Shown in pieces: positions 8,555 to 17,807 of a DNA stretch of 64,000 nucleotides. Where the stretch lies: assembly GCA_003543135.1 (NCBI GenBank), contig DPJG01000033.1, forward strand, positions 210,778 to 274,777, written 5' to 3'. The notes beneath the pieces are model-generated. The model was not told the origin of the DNA. It was given only the letters and a program-made list of their open reading frames with translations, and searched no databases. Positions within the stretch are counted from its first letter, which is position 1. Every line of letters begins with the position of its first letter. The stretch is from Rheinheimera sp. (GTDB lineage: Bacteria; Pseudomonadota; Gammaproteobacteria; Enterobacterales; Alteromonadaceae). A program made the translations under genes and the position numbers.

Positions 8555-9493
8555 ATGAATTTCTGTCACGAGCGTGGCTGGACTCTCGTTGAAATGCTGA
8601 TTGCGATGGCGCTGAGTTTGCTGCTGACTTTGTTGTTGGTGAACAGCTGGCAAGTGAATCAGCAAGCCTTTAAACAAACCAGTCAGCTGGCGGAAATGCA
8701 ACAGTCGGGTCAGTTTGTGCTTGGTTTTTTTCAGCAGGAACTGTTAAACCAGAATTTTTGGGCCGGTGCTGATCCGGCGTTATTGCGCCCCGTTGCGGGT
8801 CTTAGTGTGCAGGGAGATTGCCGTAGTCTGTTCGATAGTGGCAGCTTTCCAAAAAACAACATGGCCTTTGTGCCCATACTGTCGGGGATTGTTGGCGCAG
8901 CCCATACCCCGGATTGCCTGAGTTTCGCCCACAAAGGCTCGGCTTTTTTACAGCTTAAACGTCTGGCAGGGGCACCCTTGACTGCCGCCACCGCCAAAGA
9001 CAACAGAGCTTATCTGCAGCAACAAGGGCGCTCATATCGTTTTGTCAGTCAACCTTCAGGCGCTGCAACAGCTACTTATTGGCCTTATTTACATCAGGTT
9101 TTTTATGTGGCACTGCAAACCCAGGGCCGGCAGCAGGTGCCGGTACTGATGCGTAAACGTCTGGTGCGTCAGGCCAGCGGTCAACTGACAATGGACACAG
9201 ATTCAGTGCTGGATGGCGTAGAGATGATGCATTTTGAAGCCGGCATCGACAGTAATTTTGACGGCCAGGTGGATTATCTCAGTGATGTTGCACAAGTCTC
9301 AGCCGATGTCTGGCAACAACGCAGTGGTCAGGTGTTACAACTGCGTTTTTATGTGCTGGTACGCAGTGTGATGCCAGACAACACCTATACCAATGTGCAG
9401 CAGTACACCTTGGGACAACGGCTGTTCCAGGCACCAGGCGACCATTACCGCCGTTTATTGGTGTCCAGCGCAGTCACCTTTCACAACTATTAA
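8555..9493 (+). CDS. PilW-like prepilin with Trp at +1
   Basis: 312 residues. The leader ends in ERG and the mature N terminus would be WTLVEMLIAMALSLLLTLLLV, with Glu at +5. Trp at +1 is unusual, since prepilin peptidase substrates mostly carry Phe or Met there. The length and the C-terminal half (SAVTFHN, LRFYVLVRS) resemble PilW. It lies one base after the PilV-like gene and 17 bases before the PilX-like gene, in the same order as the first operon. Probably a minor pilin or pseudopilin; processing at the odd site is an inference. Confidence 0.7.
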   Translation: MNFCHERGWTLVEMLIAMALSLLLTLLLVNSWQVNQQAFKQTSQLAEMQQSGQFVLGFFQQELLNQNFWAGADPALLRPVAGLSVQGDCRSLFDSGSFPKNNMAFVPILSGIVGAAHTPDCLSFAHKGSAFLQLKRLAGAPLTAATAKDNRAYLQQQGRSYRFVSQPSGAATATYWPYLHQVFYVALQTQGRQQVPVLMRKRLVRQASGQLTMDTDSVLDGVEMMHFEAGIDSNFDGQVDYLSDVAQVSADVWQQRSGQVLQLRFYVLVRSVMPDNTYTNVQQYTLGQRLFQAPGDHYRRLLVSSAVTFHNY

Positions 9494-9510
9494 CTGAAGG
9501 AGCAATCAAG

Positions 9511-9882
9511 ATGCAGGCCAAAGGATTTGTGCTTGTTGTCTGTTTGTGTTTTATCGTGATGGTTAGTGCCATGGCATTCAGCGCCCTGACCATCAGTCAA
9601 CTCAGCCAACGGATAGGTATGGCAGGTCAGCTGCAAACGCAGCGCTACCTGAGCATGAAGTTAAAACATCTGCAGCAGCTACAACAACTGTCAGCCAAAC
9701 CTCAAGCCGGCGCTGGTAGCATCAGCTGCCCGGCACAACTGGCGGTATGGAGTGAGCCTCAGTTGCAGTGCCAACTGTTGCAGTTACAAAGTGTGGCCAG
9801 TGATCCCGATGACGCCGAGCCCTGGGGCACTTTGTTATGGCGCACGGATCTCACTGTTGTTGTGGCTGGAGGTGTGTCATGA
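9511..9882 (+). CDS. Short PilX-like pseudopilin
   Basis: 123 residues beginning MQAKG, then FVLVVCLCFIVMVSAMAFSAL, followed by SQRIGMAG. As in PilX and GspK there is no Glu at +5. The protein is shorter than the PilX at 3735 (166 residues), and apart from the N-terminal helix little is conserved. AAGGAG upstream supports the start. The stop overlaps the next start in ATGA. The role is inferred mainly from position between PilW-like and PilY1-like genes. Confidence 0.6.
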   Translation: MQAKGFVLVVCLCFIVMVSAMAFSALTISQLSQRIGMAGQLQTQRYLSMKLKHLQQLQQLSAKPQAGAGSISCPAQLAVWSEPQLQCQLLQLQSVASDPDDAEPWGTLLWRTDLTVVVAGGVS

Positions 9883-11438
9883 AGGGCCTGTTTTTACTGA
9901 TAAAGTTCAGTCTCACTGTTTTGGTACTGGGTGTTCCACTGCAGCTAATGGCGGCTAAGACTGCGACAGGGAATGCTGCAGCTGCGACTGGGTCGGCAGC
10001 GCCTGCTGTGTCAACAGAGCGCTACTATCAGTTGCAACCGGATTTAACGTACCGGCCGCTGAGCCACCCCTTAGCAACCAACCATAGTTTTTGTCCCAAG
10101 CCGCGTCCTGATACTGTGCCACTGCGTTATCACGACAGCAGCGGTAAACCGCTTTGGCTGCAGCTAAGCAATGAAAGCGGGCAGTTACGCTGGTTTGGTG
10201 ACACAGAAACTGGTGCTGTAGTCTCCGGCGCGCCCCCGGTTGCTTTGACTGAAACGGCAGTCGCTTCGCCTTTGCTGCTGACGTCAGCTGTTCCGGGTGG
10301 GGTCAACACAGGTGTTGCTGCTTCGCCTGAGGTTATTTGGCATGATTTGGCTGCCAATCAATATCAGCGGGCAGATTTAGCCAATCTGCATGCGCCGCGC
10401 TTAAGATGGCGCTGGTCAGTGCCTTTGGCGCAGCAAAGCCCCTGGTTACAAACGCCGGTGCTGCAGCGGTGGCAAAACCAGCAAGAAGTACTGCTGATCA
10501 ATTCGGCCACAGCTGCCACCCCACGCCTTTGGTTGTTGCAGGCTGACAGCGGCAAAATGTTGGCGGAATTTGACCTGCAGCATTACGCCAGTGGCCAGCA
10601 ACCACCTGCCGCACTTGGGGCGTTAAAAGCAGCACCGGCAGCGCTGGATTTGGACGGAGATGGCGCTTTTGACCGTGTTTATCAGATTGATGAACAAGGG
10701 CAATTGTTGCGGCTTGATGTCAGCCCTGATTTGAGTTATCAGAGCGCACTGGTCGCTGACCTGTCAGCGCGGCATGCGGTTTATGTCAGTCCTTTGTTAG
10801 TGGTAAGAGCTATGTTGCCGGGTAACCTGGCCACAGTAGCCAGCCGTCCGGCGGTTGATGTGTTGGTGCTGCTGGCTAAAAGTCAGAGTCAATATCAGCT
10901 GCTGGTGTTATTTTTAGCTGATGACATCAGTTCCCCTTTATTAGTCAGTGATTTACAGCAAGCAGATTTTGCCGCACAAACACAGATACCGGCTCAAACA
11001 GCGCCTGCGGCTGCGCCAAATCAATTCATGCAACTGAAGCAGGGGAGAGCGGGCTGGTTGTTGCCGTTATCTGGTCAGCCGGTTTGGCAGCCCCAACTGA
11101 TAGCCGGTGTGTTGTACCTGCCGCTGCAAAGTGCTGCGCAACATGGCTTGTTATGTGCTGATGCAAGGCAGGCCAACTCGCTGCTGGCGCTTCATTTGTA
11201 TCAGGCTACTGCGGTTTACAGCCAGGCAGAGCTTGATATTAATATGCAGTTGCCACTTCGGCTTGCGGCTGCAGCGGATGGCAGTTTGCAGTTACAGCAA
11301 AGTAAGGATGGGGCAGCAGTACTGGAGGGGTTGCACGGCGTCAGCGAGAGCTGTGCTGGCTGCACTGAAAAGCTGAATCTGGCGCAGTTATCACAATGGC
11401 GGCAGCTGGCGATTTACCGTCAGGAAGAGGTGTATTAA
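9879..11438 (+). CDS. Short PilY1-like secreted protein, propeller part only
   Basis: 519 residues from the ATG at 9879, which overlaps the previous stop; a longer frame opening at 9837 inside the upstream gene is rejected. A signal peptide runs to about LMAAK. There is no von Willebrand A region. In the middle is an acidic loop, ALDLDGDGAFDRVYQID (D257, D259, D261, D265), followed by GQLLRLD. This matches the spacing of the PilY1 calcium loop and its following strand (compare D832-D840 in the full-length PilY1). I read it as a PilC/PilY1 propeller-type protein reduced to about half size. It is encoded where pilY1 stands in the first operon. Cys pairs near the C terminus (CAGC) may form disulfides. 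Confidence 0.6.
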   Translation: MKGLFLLIKFSLTVLVLGVPLQLMAAKTATGNAAAATGSAAPAVSTERYYQLQPDLTYRPLSHPLATNHSFCPKPRPDTVPLRYHDSSGKPLWLQLSNESGQLRWFGDTETGAVVSGAPPVALTETAVASPLLLTSAVPGGVNTGVAASPEVIWHDLAANQYQRADLANLHAPRLRWRWSVPLAQQSPWLQTPVLQRWQNQQEVLLINSATAATPRLWLLQADSGKMLAEFDLQHYASGQQPPAALGALKAAPAALDLDGDGAFDRVYQIDEQGQLLRLDVSPDLSYQSALVADLSARHAVYVSPLLVVRAMLPGNLATVASRPAVDVLVLLAKSQSQYQLLVLFLADDISSPLLVSDLQQADFAAQTQIPAQTAPAAAPNQFMQLKQGRAGWLLPLSGQPVWQPQLIAGVLYLPLQSAAQHGLLCADARQANSLLALHLYQATAVYSQAELDINMQLPLRLAAAADGSLQLQQSKDGAAVLEGLHGVSESCAGCTEKLNLAQLSQWRQLAIYRQEEVY

Positions 11439-11851
11439 TGGCCGCCGTTAAACCCGTTATCCCGGGTTTTGTGCTGATTGAAATCATGGTGGTTGTGGCG
11501 CTTATTGGCATTATTTTATCAGTGGCTTTGCCCGGTTATCAGCAGCATGTACTTGGCAGTTACCGGCGTGAGGCCTGTGCTGAGCTGCTAAAAGTGGCCA
11601 ATATGCAGCAGTTATTATTGGCTGAACAGTACAGGTACAGTGCAGATCTGACCGAGTTTGGTTTTGCCCACAGCAGTTATCTGACCGAATCAGGGCGTTT
11701 TCGCATCTCGGCAGTGTTAACCAGCCAGGGTTATCAGCTCAAGGCCATGGCGACAGGGGCTCAGCAGCAAGACAGCGATTGCCAGGTATTTCAGCTGGAT
11801 CAATATGGCGTGAAAAGCAGTCAACCGGCCGCCGACTGTTGGTTGCCATAA
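11438..11851 (+). CDS. PilE-like minor pilin
   Basis: 137 residues from the ATG at 11438, which overlaps the upstream stop (TAATG). The leader is MAAVKPVIPG and the mature N terminus FVLIEIMVVVALIGIILSVALPGY is a clear PilE/type IVa sequence with Glu at +5. The globular part has REACAELLKVANMQQLLLAEQ and C-terminal Cys residues, as in PilE minor pilins. It ends the second pilin set; a strong hairpin terminator follows at 11899-11937. A longer in-frame start at 11396 lies inside the PilY1-like gene and is rejected. Confidence 0.8.
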   Translation: MAAVKPVIPGFVLIEIMVVVALIGIILSVALPGYQQHVLGSYRREACAELLKVANMQQLLLAEQYRYSADLTEFGFAHSSYLTESGRFRISAVLTSQGYQLKAMATGAQQQDSDCQVFQLDQYGVKSSQPAADCWLP

Positions 11852-11898
11852 CAACCGCTGCCTTGGTGTAGGCCAGGGCAGAATAAAGGGCAGAATAA

Positions 11899-11937
11899 AA
11901 AAATCCTCCGCGCTGAGGCTAAGCGCGGAGGATTTTT
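11899..11937. terminator. Bidirectional Rho-independent terminator
   Basis: A 16-bp perfect stem (arms 11899-11914 and 11922-11937) with a 7-base loop. The outer stem is A-rich on the left and T-rich on the right, so it has a T-run on both strands. It lies between the end of the second pilin set and the convergent FimT-like gene and can serve both. Confidence 0.9.
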
Positions 11938-11965
11938 GTTATTTGAACGAGCAGCAATGCGGATT

Positions 11966-12514
11966 TTATTGCGGACAGGGGGTATCGACATAATGCAGCT
12001 GGCTTCGACCAGCCTGGCTGATGCTTAGCTTGTAATGCCAGTGATATTGTTTAGCGCAATAAATAAAGGTGCCGTTTTGCAGCACATTTAAACTGCCGTC
12101 GCGGCGAAACTGTAGTTGCTCCCTGTTGTAATACAGCCAATGTGAATTGATGGGTTTGTCCAGTTGCTGCAGCATTGCCAGTGCGCCTGAACCAGGTGTC
12201 TGACGCAGGATCTGAATAGGCACCTGCCACCATTGATTCACACATTGATTGCCCTTAAGCGGACAAAAAGTGACGGTGCTGCCGGAACTAATGGCCTCGA
12301 CTCTGGCATATTGCAGCTGTTGTTTTAATTGCCGCACATAACTTTCGGCCTGTTGCCTGGCTACCATTTCCTGTAGCGACGGTAAACCCAGCATCAGTAA
12401 CAGCAGCATCAGATTCAGTACTATCATCAGTTCGAGCAGACTAAAACCTTGTTGTGTCAGTTGTTGGTACTGGCCTGAGGTGCGCTTTTTTATGGTAATG
12501 AAGGCGGGCATCAC
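11966..12514 (-). CDS. FimT/GspH-like minor pilin, convergent to second pilin set
   Basis: 182 residues on the minus strand. The leader ends QQG and the mature N terminus is FSLLELMIVLNLMLLLLML with +5 Glu; the GspH-type continuation RQQAESYVRQLKQQLQYARVEAISSGSTVTFC is characteristic of FimT/FimU. The leader of about 23 residues is long. The second pilin set lacks a FimT gene on the plus strand, so this one may complete it, although it is transcribed toward the set and shares its terminator. Two adjacent starts (MM) are possible. Confidence 0.8.
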   Translation of the reverse strand: MMPAFITIKKRTSGQYQQLTQQGFSLLELMIVLNLMLLLLMLGLPSLQEMVARQQAESYVRQLKQQLQYARVEAISSGSTVTFCPLKGNQCVNQWWQVPIQILRQTPGSGALAMLQQLDKPINSHWLYYNREQLQFRRDGSLNVLQNGTFIYCAKQYHWHYKLSISQAGRSQLHYVDTPCPQ

Positions 12515-12690
12515 AAAATCCTTTTTGTGTAGCGGGTTCTGATAACCATAGCGCAGTTTTTTGCGGCGGCAAATTTACCGGATGCCTTGCTTCACAAGGA
12601 GCTGCGGCGCAGAAGGCGCGATATCGGGTTTGAGAATCCCCTGAAAAATCGCTACCATAGCGCGGAATTTTTCTGAACAGGTCAGGCCTT

Positions 12691-14319
12691 ATGTCGCAGT
12701 CTCTTTCAATCAGTCTGGTGCAGCAGCAGTTTCCCATAGGTGCAGTAAGGCAAAACGTGTTGCAGGTGATTGAACTGGCCAACATCGCAGGCACAGATCT
12801 GGTGATTTTTCCTGAACTGACACTCACCGGTTATCCGCCGGAAGACTTGTTATTCCGTGATGACTTATTAACTCTGGTGGAAACCGGCTTACAGGACATT
12901 CAGGCGGCAGCCTACCCCGGTGTATTGGTGGTGGGGCATCCATGGCGTCAGGATGGGGTGTTATACAACGCCGCTTCCGTCATCCAAAACGGCAAGCTGA
13001 TTGGCCGTTATTTTAAGCAGGAACTGCCTAACTACGGTGTGTTTGACGAAAAACGTTATTTTACACCTGGCAATGCCGAAGATTTCTGCACTTTTACCCT
13101 TAAAAATCAAACATTTGCCGTGCTGATTTGCGAAGACGTCTGGCATGGCCATCCGGCAGCTGCAGCCAAAGCTGCAGGCGCGGACTGGGCTTTGGTGTTA
13201 AATGCGTCCCCTTATGAAACCGGCAAAATCGCCCAGCGCCAGCATCTGCTTACCACGCTGGCAGAACGTTTACATCTGGGTTTTGTTTATGTGAATCAGG
13301 CGCAGGGCCAGGACGAATTGGTGTTTGACGGCAGCTCTATGCTGGTCAATCCGGATGGCAAACTGGCACTGCAGGCACCGGCCTTTGCACGGGATATTTA
13401 CCGGGCTGAGCTTCACAAAAATTCTGCCCATGTTTTTGCCAGTCATCAGTTGGCTCTGCCTGCACCTTTATCTTTTGAGGCCGAGGTGTATCAGGCCTTA
13501 GTGATGGCTACCCGCGATTATATTCAGCAAAACGGTTTTCCGGGCGCTGTACTTGGCCTGTCCGGCGGTATTGATTCGGCCTTAACCCTGGCTATTGCTG
13601 TGGATGCCATTGGCGCCGACAAAGTGCAGGCACTGATGTTGCCGTTCCGTTATACCTCGTCGATGAGTGTGGAAGATGCAACTGCCCAGGCCAACACCAT
13701 GGGCGTAAAGTTTGACATAGTGTCGATTGAGCCTATGTACGACAGTTATATGCAGCAGCTGACGCCGCTTTTTGCCGGCAAAGCGGTAGATACCACCGAA
13801 GAAAACCTGCAAGCCCGTTTGCGCGGTGTGCTCTTGATGGCCATGTCGAATAAAACCGGCAAAATGCTGTTAACTACCGGCAATAAAAGTGAAGTGGCCG
13901 TGGGATATTGTACCTTGTATGGGGATATGTGTGGTGGTTTTGCCGTCATTAAAGACGTGCCCAAAACCCTGGTGTTTCGTTTGGCGGCATATCGCAACAG
14001 CATTTCAGCCGTGATCCCACAGCGGGTTATCGACAGACCCCCTTCAGCTGAGCTGGCACCGGATCAGACCGATCAGGACAATCTGCCACCTTATGATGAG
14101 CTGGACGCTATTATCGATGCTTATCTGGAGCAGGATAAATCGCTGTTGGAGATAACAGCGATGGGCTATGCTGAAGCAACAGTCAAACGTGTGCTGAACC
14201 TGATTGATTTAAATGAATATAAAAGACGTCAGTCGGCGGTGGGCCCTAAAATCACCAGCCGGAACTTTGGTAAAGACAGACGCTATCCGATCACTTCGGC
14301 CATGCGCAAACAGCGGTAG
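12691..14319 (+). CDS. nadE: Glutamine-dependent NAD+ synthetase
   Basis: 542 residues. Catalyses the last step of NAD+ synthesis: amidation of nicotinate adenine dinucleotide with ATP, using ammonia from glutamine. The N-terminal nitrilase-type amidase (about 1-255) shows catalytic E42 in FPELTLTGYPPEDL and C147 in LICEDVWHG. The C-terminal synthetase has the ATP pyrophosphatase P-loop SGGIDS at 291-296 and the GNKSE segment. The glnB gene starts ten bases after its stop, so the two are probably co-transcribed. PII proteins are known to relieve NAD+ inhibition of glutamine-dependent NadE in other proteobacteria, which makes this linkage meaningful. Confidence 0.95.
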   Translation: MSQSLSISLVQQQFPIGAVRQNVLQVIELANIAGTDLVIFPELTLTGYPPEDLLFRDDLLTLVETGLQDIQAAAYPGVLVVGHPWRQDGVLYNAASVIQNGKLIGRYFKQELPNYGVFDEKRYFTPGNAEDFCTFTLKNQTFAVLICEDVWHGHPAAAAKAAGADWALVLNASPYETGKIAQRQHLLTTLAERLHLGFVYVNQAQGQDELVFDGSSMLVNPDGKLALQAPAFARDIYRAELHKNSAHVFASHQLALPAPLSFEAEVYQALVMATRDYIQQNGFPGAVLGLSGGIDSALTLAIAVDAIGADKVQALMLPFRYTSSMSVEDATAQANTMGVKFDIVSIEPMYDSYMQQLTPLFAGKAVDTTEENLQARLRGVLLMAMSNKTGKMLLTTGNKSEVAVGYCTLYGDMCGGFAVIKDVPKTLVFRLAAYRNSISAVIPQRVIDRPPSAELAPDQTDQDNLPPYDELDAIIDAYLEQDKSLLEITAMGYAEATVKRVLNLIDLNEYKRRQSAVGPKITSRNFGKDRRYPITSAMRKQR

Positions 14320-14667
<348 letters not shown>

Positions 14668-14671
14668 TCTG

Positions 14672-15970
14672 GTGTCAGAGACCGTCTCTGCTGCGCAGGC
14701 TTTAGCGCCTGCCCCCCACAAAGCACCGGACTCTGAGCTGGTGCTTTGTCGTTATTGTGATTTATTACAACAACTTCCGCCGTTAAAGGATGGTGAAGAA
14801 GCCGACTGCCAACGTTGTGGCCACGAACTGGACGCCAGACAACGCGAGTCGGCGCTGCGCCCCATTCTGTATGCTCTCAGCGCACTTTTTATGCTGCTGC
14901 TGACCAATCTGTTTCCTTTTGTCGGTATGGACGCGGCCGGCAGCCACAGGGATATGAACTTTTTTGATACCTCAGCCGTGTTGCTGGATGAAGACCATCC
15001 CTGGCTGGCGGTGCTGGTGTGGTTATTTATTCAGGCTATTCCCTGTTTTTGTATGCTGGCCATTATCTACCTGAAACTGGGTATGTATATCCGGTTGCCG
15101 GCACTGGTGCAAATGGCGCGGCTTTTATACATGCTCAAACCCTGGAGCATGGTGGATATTTTCCTGATGGGGCTTATTGTCAGCTTTGTGAAGTTGTTGA
15201 GTCACTTCGATATTTCTCTGGGCATGAGTTTCTGGGCTTTTTGTTTATTTTGTTTATTACATTTACGCACTTTTCAGGTGGTGGACAGGCATGAGCTCTG
15301 GTCGCGGATTGCACCTGCACCTCAGCCTGTGGCCGGCAAAGTGGCCGGGCAAACCGGTTTAAGCCAGCAACTGAAAGTCTGCAGTTGTTGCACCGCATTA
15401 GTACCGCTGGATGAAGTACACTGCTCGCGTTGCGGAACCAAAGTACGTCAGCGTATTCCTGATAGTATTCAGCGTACTATGGCGCTTTTGATCACCGCCA
15501 GTATTTTGTATATACCGGCCAACTTGTTGCCGATGATGGAAACTGTGTCGCTTGGTGAGAGTATTCATTCCACCATTATCAGCGGCATTATTCTGATGTG
15601 GCAGGACGAAGCTTATCCTGTGGCTATTGTGGTGCTATTGGCCAGTGTGGTGATCCCTATTTTAAAAATCGCCGTGATGTTCTGGTTGTGTTATCTGACA
15701 ACTTTGCCGCTGAGTGAACGTAGTCAGCACGGCACCTGGATTTATCCGGTAGTCGACTGGATTGGCCGCTGGTCTATGGTCGATGTGCTGGTGGTGGCCA
15801 TTCTGGCGGCGCTGGTGCGTTTTGATGCCCTGGTTGGGGTTTACCCCGGCATGGGCACCTTTGTATTTGCCTGTGTGGTGATCATTACCATGCTGGCGGC
15901 GATGAGTTTTGATCCAAGATTATTATGGGACCCAAGTCCGTCCGAACAAATGGAGACAGAGCGTGACTGA
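14672..15970 (+). CDS. pqiA: PqiA intermembrane transport protein
   Basis: 432-residue inner-membrane protein with two PqiA domains. Each is preceded by a zinc-ribbon-like Cys motif (CRYC with CQRCG near 26-52; CSCC with CSRCG near 235-255) and each has about four transmembrane helices. PqiA works with PqiB and PqiC in lipid transport between inner and outer membranes. The start is a GTG five bases after the glnB stop, without a strong ribosome site, so it is somewhat uncertain. The gene overlaps pqiB by eight bases. Confidence 0.9.
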   Translation: MSETVSAAQALAPAPHKAPDSELVLCRYCDLLQQLPPLKDGEEADCQRCGHELDARQRESALRPILYALSALFMLLLTNLFPFVGMDAAGSHRDMNFFDTSAVLLDEDHPWLAVLVWLFIQAIPCFCMLAIIYLKLGMYIRLPALVQMARLLYMLKPWSMVDIFLMGLIVSFVKLLSHFDISLGMSFWAFCLFCLLHLRTFQVVDRHELWSRIAPAPQPVAGKVAGQTGLSQQLKVCSCCTALVPLDEVHCSRCGTKVRQRIPDSIQRTMALLITASILYIPANLLPMMETVSLGESIHSTIISGIILMWQDEAYPVAIVVLLASVVIPILKIAVMFWLCYLTTLPLSERSQHGTWIYPVVDWIGRWSMVDVLVVAILAALVRFDALVGVYPGMGTFVFACVVIITMLAAMSFDPRLLWDPSPSEQMETERD

Positions 15971-17807
15971 ACAGCAAGGGCATTCTTCGAAAGACAGAGG
16001 CCATGGAGCAAAAGATCACCCACAAGCTGCCGGCAAAAGCGGCCCGGCTCATGCTTCAGTGCAGGCCAGGGTGCGTAAAATCACCCAGTGGTCGCCGATC
16101 TGGATAGTACCGGTAGTGGCGGTGCTGATTGGGGGTTGGATGCTGTATCACACCTACAAAAATCAGGGGGCCACTTTAACTTTACTTGCCAGCAATGCCG
16201 AAGGTTTGGTGCCGGGTAAAACCGCTATTAAAAGCCGCAGTGTGGATGTCGGCAAGGTGGTGTCGGTAGAGCTGTCGCAGGATTTAAAACAAGTAGTGAT
16301 TAAAGCGCGGATGAATCCAGGCACTGATGTGCTGCTCAACGACGAATCTCAGCTCTGGGTGGTCAAACCCAGTGTCGGCCGCGGTGGTATTACCGGTTTA
16401 AATACTTTGTTATCAGGTGCTTATATTGAGCTTCAGCCAGGCAAAGGTGCCAGCAACAAGTTTAATTTTGAATTGCTGGAAAGCCCGCCAATAGCGCCGC
16501 CGGATGCACCCGGGGTGCGGGTGTTTCTCACCAGTGGTGATGCCACTTCGTTGTCGGTCGGCGATCCTGTGTTGTACCGAGGTTACGACGTGGGCACAGT
16601 GGAGCTGGGTGAATTTGACGCTAAAGCACGTTCTATGCGCTATCAGCTGTTTATCCGCGCCCCTTATGATGCGCTGGTCACTGAAAACGTGCGTTTCTGG
16701 CAGGCCAGCGGTATGGCACTGGATATGTCGGCCGAAGGGGTTCGGATAGAAATGGGTTCAGTCGCTACGTTGCTAAGTGGTGGTGTGACTTTTGATGTGC
16801 TGGACGGCTGGCCCAAAGGTGAGCAGGCCGCCAATAACAGTGAGTTTCAGCTGTTTCAGAATAAAAAGAGCATTCAGGACGGTTTATATAACGAATATCT
16901 GGAATACCTGCTGTTTTTTGACGAATCAGTGCGGGGCTTAACCTCAGGCGCACCTGTGGAATACCGTGGTGTACGTATTGGTACTGTGATGACAGTGCCG
17001 TACTTTTTTAATATGAAAAAACCGCTGCAAATTGCCTTTAACCGCGGTATCCCGGTGCTGATCCGGGTGGAGTCGGGGCGTTTGTATGACAATTTAACCC
17101 TGCCGGAATTACAGCAAGAACTGGATAACGCAGTGCAAAAGGGCCTGAGAGCCGTATTAAAAACCGGCAATCTGTTAACCGGCGGTTTGTATGTGGATTT
17201 AAATATTGTTGAAGGTGCTGCTGACAACAGGGCCGCCATTCAGAATACTGCTCAGCCTGCAACTGGCAAAGTACATGAACTGGCAGGTTCCGATGCCGAT
17301 GCCGGAGCCAACACCCACAGCGGCGTTGTGGCAGCAGCCATGCCTGCGCCAGTACTGGATGAATTTGCCGGTTACCGTTTAATGCCAACGGCCCGCAGTG
17401 GTCTTGGCCATATTGAACAAAAAGTGTTGCAAGCACTTGATAAAATCAACAACTTACCTGTGGAGCAGGTGCTTGCTGACAGTTCCGCCACCCTCAATGA
17501 AACCCGGGCACTGATGCAGCAAAGTCAACAGCTGGTGCAAAGTCTGGACGCTCTGATTGGCAAAGACAGCACACAACAACTGCCGGCTGAGCTAAAAAGT
17601 ACGCTCGAGCAATTGCAACAAACTTTGCAGGGGGTAAGCCCAGGTTCACCTGTGTATGAGCGGCTGAACAGTAATTTACAGGCCATGGATAAAGTGCTGC
17701 GTGATTTACAGCCCGTAGTACAAACGATGAATCAACAAAGTAATGCACTGGTGATCAGCGCAGATCCAGCGTCGGATCCGGAGCCGGAGCAGGGAGTTCA
17801 GCCATGA
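15963..17807 (+). CDS. pqiB: PqiB MCE-domain tunnel protein
   Basis: 614 residues from a GTG at 15963, with GGAG seven bases upstream; an earlier in-frame ATT-type start at 15909 inside pqiA is rejected. One transmembrane helix (about 43-62) anchors it in the inner membrane. Three MCE domains follow, at about 68-150, 180-265 and 313-415, each with the GLVPG/SLSVG/GLTSG-type turn and a following YRGV/YRGY strand. The C-terminal third is helical and Gln-rich. Hexameric PqiB forms a stacked-ring tunnel with a helical needle that bridges the periplasm. It is somewhat longer than E. coli PqiB (546). The 3' end overlaps pqiC (ATGA). Confidence 0.92.
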   Translation: MTEQQGHSSKDRGHGAKDHPQAAGKSGPAHASVQARVRKITQWSPIWIVPVVAVLIGGWMLYHTYKNQGATLTLLASNAEGLVPGKTAIKSRSVDVGKVVSVELSQDLKQVVIKARMNPGTDVLLNDESQLWVVKPSVGRGGITGLNTLLSGAYIELQPGKGASNKFNFELLESPPIAPPDAPGVRVFLTSGDATSLSVGDPVLYRGYDVGTVELGEFDAKARSMRYQLFIRAPYDALVTENVRFWQASGMALDMSAEGVRIEMGSVATLLSGGVTFDVLDGWPKGEQAANNSEFQLFQNKKSIQDGLYNEYLEYLLFFDESVRGLTSGAPVEYRGVRIGTVMTVPYFFNMKKPLQIAFNRGIPVLIRVESGRLYDNLTLPELQQELDNAVQKGLRAVLKTGNLLTGGLYVDLNIVEGAADNRAAIQNTAQPATGKVHELAGSDADAGANTHSGVVAAAMPAPVLDEFAGYRLMPTARSGLGHIEQKVLQALDKINNLPVEQVLADSSATLNETRALMQQSQQLVQSLDALIGKDSTQQLPAELKSTLEQLQQTLQGVSPGSPVYERLNSNLQAMDKVLRDLQPVVQTMNQQSNALVISADPASDPEPEQGVQP

